Below, one piece after another: positions 1-7,146 of a stretch of 12,356 nt of DNA (position 1 is the first letter of the stretch; each line of letters begins with the position of its first letter). The notes below the pieces were generated by a model, which was given only the letters and a program-made list of their open reading frames with translations, was not told the DNA's origin and ran no database searches. Source of the stretch: Dehalococcoidia bacterium (GTDB lineage Bacteria > Chloroflexota > Dehalococcoidia > SZUA-161); assembly GCA_020344295.1 (NCBI GenBank), contig CP070819.1, forward strand, positions 953,582 through 965,937. The letters are read 5' to 3'. The position numbers and the translations under genes are program-made.

Positions 1-128
<128 letters not shown>

Positions 129-169
129 TTATTCTCCCCTCTCACTTGAATTTGTGTTTTATAGTCGCA

Positions 170-466
170 CTATTTGCCGATCTTCGACAGGATATCAGCT
201 TCACGCAGGATCAAATATTCCTGGTCTTTATCTTTCCACTCAGTGCCGGCATATTTAGCATAGATTACCTTATCGCCCTTTTTAATCTCCATCTCTACCC
301 GTTTACCATCGTCACCTATTGTACCCGGGCCTACCGCTACTACCTCACCCTCCTGAGGCTTCTCCTTAGCAGTATCCGGCAGGACGATGCCACCCTTCGT
401 TACTTCCTCCTTGACGATCGGTTTCACAATGACACGATCGGCCAGAGGTTTCAGATTCATTGCCAT
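170..466 (-). CDS. groES: Co-chaperonin GroES (Cpn10)
   Basis: This is the 98-residue lid of the GroEL folding chamber, of normal family length. The N-terminal [12 protein letters not shown] strand is typical. The mobile loop at about residues 18-36 carries the I-V-L tripeptide (27-29) that docks on the GroEL apical domain, and G-E-V-V-A-V-G-P-G follows at 40-48. The ATG at 466 sits behind an AAAGGAGAGGAG ribosome binding site. A second in-frame ATG two codons later (M3) could also serve, but spacing favours the first. It is the first gene of a groES-groEL operon and lies 49 bases downstream of a perfect CIRCE element, so HrcA repression is expected. Nothing unusual is seen in the protein. 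Confidence 0.98.
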   Translation of the reverse strand: MAMNLKPLADRVIVKPIVKEEVTKGGIVLPDTAKEKPQEGEVVAVGPGTIGDDGKRVEMEIKKGDKVIYAKYAGTEWKDKDQEYLILREADILSKIGK

Positions 467-515
467 GTCTCCTCTCCTTTTCTCTCGGTATTTAGTACAG
501 TTGGCAGACCTGCAA

Positions 516-542
516 TTAGCACTCTCTAATGGAGAGTGCTAA
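516..542 (-). promoter_or_regulatory. CIRCE operator (HrcA binding site)
   Basis: A perfect 9-9-9 inverted repeat, TTAGCACTC, nine spacer bases, then GAGTGCTAA, exactly matches the consensus CIRCE element. HrcA binds CIRCE and represses groE and dnaK operons until heat or misfolded protein titrates it away. The element lies in the groES leader, just downstream of the predicted transcription start, which is the usual repressing position. hrcA itself is not in the window. Confidence 0.97.
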
Positions 543-550
543 TCAAGATT

Positions 551-579
551 AAGATAACTCGGTAGCGCAATATGCGCAA
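551..579 (-). promoter_or_regulatory. Candidate sigma-70-type promoter of groESL
   Basis: On the minus strand a TTGCGC box (574-579) is followed after 17 bases by TATCTT (551-556). Transcription would start near 544, right at the edge of the CIRCE element, which fits repression by HrcA. An alternative -35 box, TTGACT (579-584), is closer to consensus but would need a 22-base spacer. The AT-rich stretch at about 585-606 could act as an UP element. A short palindrome, GCGCA-ATA-TGCGC (565-577), lies in the spacer. The remainder of the gap back to etfB (607-727) shows no clear terminator. Confidence 0.55.
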
Positions 580-727
580 GTCAATATATGCTATATTATA
601 TATATTGTGATTAGTTTAGCATCATCTATATACATATAACTACGTTTTTCATGTGTGCAAATTATCATAATATTTGGCATAGCGGTGATAGTATTTATTG
701 GTGGGTTAGGTGTGTAGCAATTACGGA

Positions 728-1594
728 CTATCGTTTTTGTGAAATAATACCGTTATCGATAAGGAACTGGATAATATCTGCAGCTGCCGCTTCCGGCGAT
801 TTCTGCACAACCTTAGAACTCTGCTGCTGTATACCGCCGGTCATAAGGAACCTCATTCTCTCCTGAGCTGTCATGCTGCTGTCGATGGTAGCAGTCTTCT
901 TCAATCTCGGTTTGGGCTGAGAAATATTTGTTACAGTTATCGCAGGTTCGAAAGGTTCCTTGTCGATACCCAGTGCCCGTGCATCCATTGTAGAAATGTC
1001 CTTCTTGAGTCCAACTAATATGGTACGTAGGCGAGGATAGATAGGGCTAGTAAGCATAGTCTCTACTGTCAGCACTGCAGGCAAAGGTGACTCTATGATT
1101 TCACGATCTCCGCCTTTTAAACGTCGATGAACGACCGCCGTCATGGTATCTGTGAAAATATCTATTCTAGTAACAGCCGTGACCAACGGTAGTTTCAGGT
1201 ATCCGGCGATACCCGGCCCAACGAAACCGTTGCCTTCGTCCATTGACTGATTTCCGCAAAGAATGAGATCATATTTCATTTGACTAATATGGCTGGCTAA
1301 GATACGGGATGTTGCGTATGAGTCAATATGATCGAATGAGTCATCACAAAGATGTACAGCGTGATCGACGCCCATCTTAAGGCAGCTTCTCATAACCTTG
1401 TCCGCCCGTGGCGGACCTAGAGTAATGGCAATGACCTCCCCCCCGTTCTTCTCTCTGATTTTAAGTGCTTCACTGACACTGATCTCATCTATAGGGTCCA
1501 TAATGTAATGGACATTTTCTAGACAATTTGTTCGTATGTCGTACTTTACGACTGTACAATCAGGCACTTGTTTTACACAAACAATCGTATTCAT
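728..1594 (-). CDS. etfB: Electron transfer flavoprotein, beta subunit
   Basis: This is the smaller subunit of a heterodimeric FAD/AMP (or FAD/FAD) electron carrier in the cytoplasm, 288 residues long and slightly longer than typical (about 250-265). The N-terminus I-V-C-V-K-Q-V-P-D, the G-G-E-V-I-A-I-T-L-G-P-P segment (51-62), the C-G-N-Q-S-M-D-E-G-N-G-F-V-G-P loop (113-127) and Y-P-R-L-R (186-190) are EtfB/FixA hallmarks. The nucleotide loop reads G-N-G-F-V-G-P where most members have G-(D/N/Q)-T-(A/G)-Q-V-G-P. I therefore cannot tell from sequence whether it binds AMP (simple carrier) or a second FAD (bifurcating type). The extra length is a C-terminal tail from about residue 240, including an Ala-rich helix. 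It starts 34 bases after etfA and ends the cluster headed by the OYE-like flavoenzyme, its probable redox partner. Confidence 0.93.
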   Translation of the reverse strand: MNTIVCVKQVPDCTVVKYDIRTNCLENVHYIMDPIDEISVSEALKIREKNGGEVIAITLGPPRADKVMRSCLKMGVDHAVHLCDDSFDHIDSYATSRILASHISQMKYDLILCGNQSMDEGNGFVGPGIAGYLKLPLVTAVTRIDIFTDTMTAVVHRRLKGGDREIIESPLPAVLTVETMLTSPIYPRLRTILVGLKKDISTMDARALGIDKEPFEPAITVTNISQPKPRLKKTATIDSSMTAQERMRFLMTGGIQQQSSKVVQKSPEAAAADIIQFLIDNGIISQKR

Positions 1595-1628
1595 TTAGTC
1601 TATCCGATAATAACGTCTTAGATAAAAA

Positions 1629-2687
1629 TCAGGTAGCTGGCTTTATTATCTCACGTAGCTGTTTCGTCAACTCTGGGATTATCTCCTGCATATCCCCGAC
1701 AATCATTAAGTCCGCCATTTTGGCTATCGGTGCGTTAACATCCTTGTTAACTGCTACTTTCAGGTTAGCGCCTTTAATACTGAGGGTATGGTGAAAAGCA
1801 CCGGAGATGCCACAGACAAGATATAGTCTGGGCGTTATGGTTTTACCCGTCAAGCCTATTCTTCTCTCATCAGCTATCCAGCGCTCATCTGTGGCACGTC
1901 GGCTGCCACCGATCGAGGCGCCCATAACACGTGCTAGCTCCTCAACTGCGTCCAGGTTTTCTACACATCCCAGACCTTTACCTACGCCGATAACGATTTC
2001 AGCCTCACTTACGCACACTGCGCAGGGATCAGCCCGCAGATAGTCTATTATCTTGGTAGTGCTCGTTTTCGGCTCTATGCGAACACTTGCCTTACGAACA
2101 CGGGTATCCTTTGGGGATTTGGCCTTCTGCTCACTCAGGGACTGAGTATCGATCGTACCGATGAGAGGGCTTCTCAGAGGGGCTATAGTTGCCTGCGCAT
2201 TCCCACCATAGATGGCCTTGCGTACAGTTATCTTACGTTCTTTGTCTATTTCTATTTCAGTATAGTTAGCTACCAGAGCAGCCTCGAGTTTTGCAGCTAA
2301 TCTGGGGGCGAGATCATTACCTATGGTGGATGCCGCAAAGAGGATGATGGACGGTCTATTTGGCTCTACCAACTGAGAAAGAATATCGACATAGGTTTCG
2401 CCTATATAGGAACCGAGACGATCATCCTCGACAACGATTGCGCTGTCAATTCCGTAACTCCCAAAACGTCCAACGAGTCCTTCGACTCCAGAGCCTATAA
2501 TTATGCCCGTCGTTTCCTGCCCAAGTTTATCAGCGAGAAGTCTAGCCTCACCGGCAAGCTTGAGAGAACCCTCGTCGACCTCGTCGTCTTTGTGTTCAAT
2601 GAAAAACCAGACGCCTGTACCGTTGGTCTCCATTCGATTCAGGGGAACGTCGGTCTCCTGAGAAGTTATTTCTCCGTGCTCTGACAT
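1629..2687 (-). CDS. etfA: Electron transfer flavoprotein, alpha subunit
   Basis: This is the large ETF subunit, 352 residues, carrying the electron-transferring FAD. The N-terminal half (about 24-200) is the nucleotide-fold domain and contains T-I-G-N-D-L-A-P-R-L-A (121-131). The C-terminal FAD domain (about 215-345) shows I-G-V-G-K-G-L-G, then G-S-R-R (261-264), L-T-G-K (279-282), G-I-S-G-A-F-H-H (293-300), V-N-K-D-V-N-A-P-I (313-321) and the D-(X)5-V-G-D stretch before the C-terminus. In the flavin loop the usual Q-H pair is H-H, and I-G-G-S-R-R replaces the more common A-S-R. The ATG at 2687 has no clear Shine-Dalgarno sequence; an in-frame ATG at codon 19 is an alternative, and the first 22 residues look non-conserved. 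The order etfA then etfB is the reverse of the common fixA-fixB order. Confidence 0.94.
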   Translation of the reverse strand: MSEHGEITSQETDVPLNRMETNGTGVWFFIEHKDDEVDEGSLKLAGEARLLADKLGQETTGIIIGSGVEGLVGRFGSYGIDSAIVVEDDRLGSYIGETYVDILSQLVEPNRPSIILFAASTIGNDLAPRLAAKLEAALVANYTEIEIDKERKITVRKAIYGGNAQATIAPLRSPLIGTIDTQSLSEQKAKSPKDTRVRKASVRIEPKTSTTKIIDYLRADPCAVCVSEAEIVIGVGKGLGCVENLDAVEELARVMGASIGGSRRATDERWIADERRIGLTGKTITPRLYLVCGISGAFHHTLSIKGANLKVAVNKDVNAPIAKMADLMIVGDMQEIIPELTKQLREIIKPAT

Positions 2688-2792
2688 GTTAGAAGGGTAC
2701 CAGCCGCACAGTCTCTATTGACGCCCGAGAATTAGCGCCTATGCTTAACAGCCTGCAGGGACAGCATTCAATACTGGTTTTAACAGGAGAGT

Positions 2793-2823
2793 AACATAAT
2801 TGCGATTTCTACCGGGCTGTCAA
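2793..2823 (-). promoter_or_regulatory. Possible internal promoter for etfA-etfB
   Basis: The 160-base gap between the flavoenzyme gene and etfA contains a perfect TTGACA box (2818-2823), followed after 19 bases by TATGTT (2793-2798). The spacer is longer than the preferred 17 bases, so this is only a candidate. If real, it would let the ETF genes be expressed at a different level from the dehydrogenase. No convincing terminator is visible in the gap. Confidence 0.35.
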
Positions 2824-2847
2824 TGTTAGCCATACCTGTGTTCTATT

Positions 2848-4854
2848 CTATAAAAGCCTCCCCACGAAATGACCGTCACGGTTGGCCTCACCCATTGAAT
2901 GGGGATTACGGGCATCCCCGATCTTAAAGAGCTCGGGGACCTTCCCTTCAAGCTCGTTATAGAGACCGTCATTCGGTGTCTTACCGGTAATAAACACCGC
3001 CGTGTCAACATCGGTGATTTCCCTCATCGCCATGGTATGTGTATTCAATACAGTGACCGTTCTATCGACCAGCATAACGATGAAGGTATTGGGACTGAGT
3101 ATTACACCTTTGTTAAGCAGCCTTGGTGTCGTATGGAATATTGTCATATCCTTGATCTGGTCCAAGCCACCTATCATAGGAACTGGAGATACTATCTCAA
3201 CCTCACAGCCCTGATCGGCGAGCATTTCCGCCAAACCAATTGCTGTGATATCTACTCTTCCATCCCAGATGAAGGCTTTCTTCCCAAAGTTTGTATCTCC
3301 GTTAGCAATCCTTCTTACTATCTCATCCGCCGTAAATACGTTATCCTGCTGCCAGCCGTCCACCTCCATATGGCTCATACCGGTGTAGCCGTTACGCATC
3401 CATGTAGAACCGGTTGCTACCACCACAGCATCAGGTTTCGGATCCAGAATCATCTGCGCTGTAACCTCAGTGCCCGTTACAATCTTTACGCCTGCCTGGG
3501 GAAGCTGTATCTTCTGCCACCTGATTAGACCACCTAACTCCTCCCTGCCTGGCAGTTTCTCCGCCAGCAACGCCTGGCCTCCAAGCTCATTTGCTTTCTC
3601 ATAGATGGTGACATCGTGCCCTTTAAGAGCACATACTCTGGCCGCCTCCATACCTGCAGGGCCTCCACCTACTACGATGACCTTCTTCTTAACAGGTGCG
3701 GGCTTATAGCCGCCGATTCCCCAGCCCCAATGCTCCATACCAATAGTTGGATTTGCTATGCACCTTATAGGAGCTCCATCCATCATGAATTTTATACAGT
3801 TCTGGTTGTCGCCCATACAGGGTCGAATATCGTCGAGCCTGCCCTCACGGGCCTTGTTGGGCAGTTCTGGGTCGGCTATAAGCGGTCTGGCCATAGCTAC
3901 CATGTCGGCCTTACCCTCAGCAAGTATATTCTCCGCTATCATGGGGTCATTAATCCTGCCCACGGCAACTATGGGGATGTTCTTAACCACCTCTTTGATC
4001 TGTTCCACAGCGTACAGCTGATAGGCCGGAGGAAGGTACAGAGGCCCGAAATACATGTGCATCGACTGAGTCTCACGGCCGATGCCGCAGATCAACCAGT
4101 CTACCTTCTTGTCCTCGTCAAGCATCTTTGCCAGTTCCACCGCTTCCTCGGGCACAATCGACCCCGGCAGCATGTCATCTACGGTCAGTGTGTAGCCAAT
4201 GGCCATCTTGTCTCCGACTACCTGCCTAGTAACATCTATTGTTTCCATCAGTAACCGGACTCGGTTCTCCAGTGAACCGCCATACTCGTCTGTTCGCTTA
4301 TTGATAGTACCTGAAATGAAATCCGCAACTAATCCGGAATGATTATGGATATCAATAGCATCGAAACCGGCTTCCTTTATGTTCTCGCAGCATATTGCAT
4401 GGTATTCCATATACCGCTTTATATCATCTTTAGTCAACGGCTCCCACATCTGCTCGGAGAAGTTGCAGTCGGGAACCAGTGAAGGGCCTCGCTTGCTACC
4501 CAGAGTCGATCCATAAATTTGAAAACTGCACCTGGCACCGTATTCATGTACGCCCTCGGCTATTCTCTTGAAGCCCGGTATTATCTCCTTCTTCCAGGCC
4601 CACGCATGTCTGTCATAGTGTCCACCGTTATGCTTCTGGAAAATAATATCTCGAGGCTCGGTATATCCTACCGACATACCCACCCATCCCGCACCACCCT
4701 TGGCCTTCTCAATCTCATAGTAGATAAATTCTTCAGTGGGCAAGCCCATCTCACACATCAGCGTTCCATGGGGTGCGGTCATTATCCTGTTCTTTACAGT
4801 GAAGGGGCCGATTTGTATCGGCTGGAATAGGTACTTGAATTGCTGCGCGCTCAT
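2848..4854 (-). CDS. OYE-family FMN/iron-sulfur/FAD oxidoreductase, TMADH/FadH-like
   Basis: This 668-residue flavoenzyme has the three-part build of 2,4-dienoyl-CoA reductase (FadH) and trimethylamine dehydrogenase (TMADH). Residues 1-345 form an FMN-binding TIM barrel (K-N-R-I-M-T-A-P-H-G at 21-30; N-K-R-T-D-E-Y-G-G-S-L-E-N-R at 185-198; V-G-R-I-N-D at 298-303). Residues 346-365 are the iron-sulfur loop. Residues 390-668 are the FAD and dinucleotide-fold part, with V-V-G-G-G-P-A-G (394-401). The loop has Cys346, Cys353 and Cys365 at the expected spacing, but the second ligand is Asp349. The second dinucleotide fold (about 526-556) lacks a GxGxxG motif, as I recall for TMADH, which passes electrons to ETF rather than NADPH. 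The Gly30 position corresponds to the flavinylated Cys30 of TMADH. etfA and etfB follow directly, so ETF is the likely partner. Substrate is unknown. The ATG at 4854 follows a good GGAGG. Confidence 0.88.
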   Translation of the reverse strand: MSAQQFKYLFQPIQIGPFTVKNRIMTAPHGTLMCEMGLPTEEFIYYEIEKAKGGAGWVGMSVGYTEPRDIIFQKHNGGHYDRHAWAWKKEIIPGFKRIAEGVHEYGARCSFQIYGSTLGSKRGPSLVPDCNFSEQMWEPLTKDDIKRYMEYHAICCENIKEAGFDAIDIHNHSGLVADFISGTINKRTDEYGGSLENRVRLLMETIDVTRQVVGDKMAIGYTLTVDDMLPGSIVPEEAVELAKMLDEDKKVDWLICGIGRETQSMHMYFGPLYLPPAYQLYAVEQIKEVVKNIPIVAVGRINDPMIAENILAEGKADMVAMARPLIADPELPNKAREGRLDDIRPCMGDNQNCIKFMMDGAPIRCIANPTIGMEHWGWGIGGYKPAPVKKKVIVVGGGPAGMEAARVCALKGHDVTIYEKANELGGQALLAEKLPGREELGGLIRWQKIQLPQAGVKIVTGTEVTAQMILDPKPDAVVVATGSTWMRNGYTGMSHMEVDGWQQDNVFTADEIVRRIANGDTNFGKKAFIWDGRVDITAIGLAEMLADQGCEVEIVSPVPMIGGLDQIKDMTIFHTTPRLLNKGVILSPNTFIVMLVDRTVTVLNTHTMAMREITDVDTAVFITGKTPNDGLYNELEGKVPELFKIGDARNPHSMGEANRDGHFVGRLL

Positions 4855-4926
4855 CTTACCTCCATTTGTTCTTTATATGAGTATTGAAAAAAAAACATAT
4901 ACACAGCGGCAAGCGCTGGTGCGCTC

Positions 4927-4956
4927 AATATAGCATCCCCGTTTAATTGTTGTCAA
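4927..4956 (-). promoter_or_regulatory. Promoter of the flavoenzyme-etfA-etfB cluster
   Basis: A perfect TTGACA box (4951-4956) is followed after 18 bases by TATATT (4927-4932), a near-consensus sigma-70-type promoter. Transcription would begin near 4920, leaving a leader of about 65 bases before the ATG at 4854. The leader contains a small CAGCG/CGCTG stem and then a run of eight T in the transcript sense, too weak and too far apart to call an attenuator. A weaker second candidate, TTGACG (5008-5013), 16 bases, TATCAT (4986-4991), lies upstream. Confidence 0.68.
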
Positions 4957-5163
4957 GGTTAATTGATCGAACTGACCTTTTTATGATGATAAAGACACAG
5001 TAAGTATCGTCAATACTCTATAGCACTGATAATGCATAAATGAATAATTAAGTTCATTCTCAATAAGTGAACAGAAGATAAAGGGTCGCTTGAAGCAGAT
5101 CCAAAGGAAGCTACCAGTTTGCAGAGGGATTATAGATGAATAATATGCTAAAGCAAGGACAAA
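4957..5163. other. Upstream part of the 309-base gap between hemA and the flavoenzyme gene
   Basis: The whole gap spans 4855-5163; its left part holds the leader and promoter described separately. In this right part I find no coding potential on either strand and no strong terminator for hemA. Two imperfect inverted repeats are present: AGTAT/ATACT arms around 5003-5017, flanked by CAGT/ACTG, and GTTCA/TGAAC arms at about 5052-5072. The first lies about 50 bases upstream of the -35 box and could be a regulator site; the second could be a weak hemA terminator. Neither is convincing alone. Confidence 0.4.
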
Positions 5164-6408
5164 TCAGCGTAAGTTAAAAAGCTCCTGAACAGCTTGAACA
5201 TGGTTACTACCGTTATCACCATTCTTTAGGTACAGAATGGGATAATGCAGCAATTTCTTTACAATTGCTTGAGTCATAGCGTCTATGGCAGCACGATCCT
5301 TTTCCGATACCTGCAGATCAACAAGTGTTCGTTCGATCTGCGTTGCTCGTATTATCTCTGCTTTATTTACAAGCAAAGTTATCGTTGGCAGAGCAATTAG
5401 TGACTGCCACCATGATACAAATTTATTAACCTCCTCGTCGATTATCCGAAGCACCTTGTCTCTTTCCTTCTCTCTCAGGCGGTGATTCAGTCCGGATGCA
5501 TCCTTCAGGTCATCAATGTTGTAGAGATGAACATTTGATATATGTCTCGAATCGGGATCGATGTCACGAGGAACCGCAATATCAATCAAGACCAGTGGTC
5601 TATTAGGTCTGTTCCGCATTGCCTCAATTACTGCCGTTTTATTAATTAAAAAATGCGGCGCCCCACTGCAGCTTACAACAATATCAGCGTCAGCCAATGG
5701 TTCACTCAGGTCGTGCAGGGAAACAGCTTTGCCATGATGCTCACCCGCAAGCGATGATGCTTTATCGTATGATCGGCTGGCAACAGTGATATTGGATATT
5801 CCATAGCTTCTAAGCGCTTTAACCGCCAGCCTGCTTGCCTCTCCAGCGCTGATTACCAACACGTTGCTGCTTGAGATATCCCCACAAGCTTTCCGGGCCA
5901 GGTCAACAGCAACTGAACTAACAGAAACCGGATTCCTGCTGATACCTGTCTCCTGCCGTGTCCTCCGACCTACTCTAATGGCCTGTCTGAACAAATGCAG
6001 CAGGTGTGTGCTCACTCTCCCTGTGTTTTCCGCATCCTCTAAAGCATCTCTGACCTGTCCCAAAACCTCGTATTCTCCTACCACCTGTGACTCAAGACCC
6101 GAGGCTACACGGAATAGATAGCGAATAGCGTCTTCCTGGTTATACTCATACAGATAAGGAGCAAGAGTGGATGCAGACATATTTCCAATATGAGTTAGAA
6201 ATCTCTCTATTCCATATCTTTCTGCTTGGTCGTTTCCACAGAGCGTGTATACTTCAGTCCTGTTGCAGGTGGAGAGAAGTATTCCTTCGGGTATGAAGTT
6301 GAACAATGAGGTGAGCGCTTCTTTAGATTGTTTTCTGCTGAGTGCCAGTTTCTCTCGAACTTCAAGAGGCGCTGTATTGTGGTTGACGCCAACGGCTAGA
6401 ACATGCAT
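5164..6408 (-). CDS. hemA: Glutamyl-tRNA reductase
   Basis: The enzyme reduces glutamyl-tRNA(Glu) with NADPH to glutamate-1-semialdehyde, the first committed step of C5-pathway tetrapyrrole synthesis (heme, siroheme, corrinoids). At 414 residues it has normal length. The catalytic domain shows G-V-N-H-N-T-A-P-L-E-V-R-E-K and the nucleophile Cys48 in S-T-C-N-R-T-E-V-Y (46-54). G-L-E-S-Q-V-V-G-E (104-112) and L-G-Q-V-R follow. The NADPH-binding fold begins near 182 (L-V-I-S-A-G-E-A-S), D-I-A-V-P-R-D-I-D-P is the conserved loop after it, and a helical dimerisation domain forms the C-terminus. Tyr97 stands where most members have His in the (X)-H-L-F-R-V-A-(X)-G-L motif. The ATG at 6408 has only a weak GGTGA 12 bases upstream. 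It lies 170 bases after folE, without an obvious strong promoter, and no other tetrapyrrole gene is in the window. Confidence 0.96.
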   Translation of the reverse strand: MHVLAVGVNHNTAPLEVREKLALSRKQSKEALTSLFNFIPEGILLSTCNRTEVYTLCGNDQAERYGIERFLTHIGNMSASTLAPYLYEYNQEDAIRYLFRVASGLESQVVGEYEVLGQVRDALEDAENTGRVSTHLLHLFRQAIRVGRRTRQETGISRNPVSVSSVAVDLARKACGDISSSNVLVISAGEASRLAVKALRSYGISNITVASRSYDKASSLAGEHHGKAVSLHDLSEPLADADIVVSCSGAPHFLINKTAVIEAMRNRPNRPLVLIDIAVPRDIDPDSRHISNVHLYNIDDLKDASGLNHRLREKERDKVLRIIDEEVNKFVSWWQSLIALPTITLLVNKAEIIRATQIERTLVDLQVSEKDRAAIDAMTQAIVKKLLHYPILYLKNGDNGSNHVQAVQELFNLR

Positions 6409-6578
6409 TTTATACTAGTTTCACCATACACATTTTAGCAGATTCCCCTGTGACATACAAAATATAGTTGAATGTTACGACTGTAGTTAGAGTTGTACGG
6501 TTGTTGGACAAGTTTACATAATCTTACAATGGCAGCCTTAAATAATAATAGTTGTCTATACTATTTGGACGTAATTGA

Positions 6579-7139
6579 TTATTTATTCTGAACCAGTGAG
6601 AGAAACTCCGCACGCGTGGCCGGTCTTTTTCTGAAAAGGCCCCTGGTGGCAGATGTTATGATATTACTGCCAGGTTTCTTTATACCACGCATGGTCATAC
6701 ATAGATGTTCAGCCTGGATTACCACTGCAACTCCCTGTGGCTGCAGGACATCAACTATAGTATCGGCGATCATCGAGGTAAGCCGTTCCTGTAGTTGCGG
6801 ACGTTTGGCCAGTATTTCAACTACTCTTCCCATCTTGCTGGCACCCACGACCCACCCATTTGGAATATAGCCTATATGCACCATACCGTAGAATGGTAGA
6901 AAATGGTGCTCGCACATCGAATAGAAGGGAATATCCTTGAATATTACCATCTCATGGTGGCCCTCTTCGAAGCCTACCTGCAGTTCTTCTTTAGGATCCT
7001 GGAAGGCACCTTCGAATATCTCGGCATACATATCTGCGATACGTTTGGGAGTGCCAACTAGGCCTTCGCGCTTGGGATCCTCTCCAATAGCCTTTATTAT
7101 CTGTTTTATTGAATGTTCGATCTTATCTTTGTCTATCAA
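6579..7139 (-). CDS. folE: GTP cyclohydrolase I (FolE type IA)
   Basis: The enzyme converts GTP to 7,8-dihydroneopterin triphosphate, the first step of tetrahydrofolate and related pterin synthesis. The 186-residue protein shows G-T-P-K-R-I-A-D-M-Y (29-38), the active-site segment S-M-C-E-H-H-F-L-P-F-Y-G (74-85) and E-H-L-C-M-T-M-R-G (144-152). The zinc ligands Cys76, His79 and Cys147 have exactly the spacing of the E. coli enzyme (Cys110, His113, Cys181). The start is TTG: the codon immediately before it is an in-frame TAA, and the next Met is at residue 37 inside the conserved domain. A GGAG seven bases upstream supports it. An ATG at 7146, abutting that GGAG, opens a 7-codon out-of-frame reading frame overlapping the start. 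The gene lies 76 bases after thrC. Confidence 0.97.
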   Translation of the reverse strand: MIDKDKIEHSIKQIIKAIGEDPKREGLVGTPKRIADMYAEIFEGAFQDPKEELQVGFEEGHHEMVIFKDIPFYSMCEHHFLPFYGMVHIGYIPNGWVVGASKMGRVVEILAKRPQLQERLTSMIADTIVDVLQPQGVAVVIQAEHLCMTMRGIKKPGSNIITSATRGLFRKRPATRAEFLSLVQNK

Positions 7140-7146
7140 TTAGCAT

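Noticed and set aside
467..727. Small gene or RNA in the AT-rich etfB-groES gap
   Set aside because: No frame with a ribosome binding site and no convincing structured RNA is visible beyond the CIRCE and promoter. The plus-strand frame from 651 runs antisense into etfB.
2899..4254. Long plus-strand open frames (209 and 212 codons) opposite the flavoenzyme gene
   Set aside because: They lie antisense to a well-supported conserved protein, show no recognisable domain, and have compositions expected of reverse-complement shadows.
4870..4920. Attenuator in the flavoenzyme leader (CAGCG/CGCTG stem followed by a T run)
   Set aside because: The stem has only five pairs and the T run begins about nine bases later, so it does not form an intrinsic terminator.
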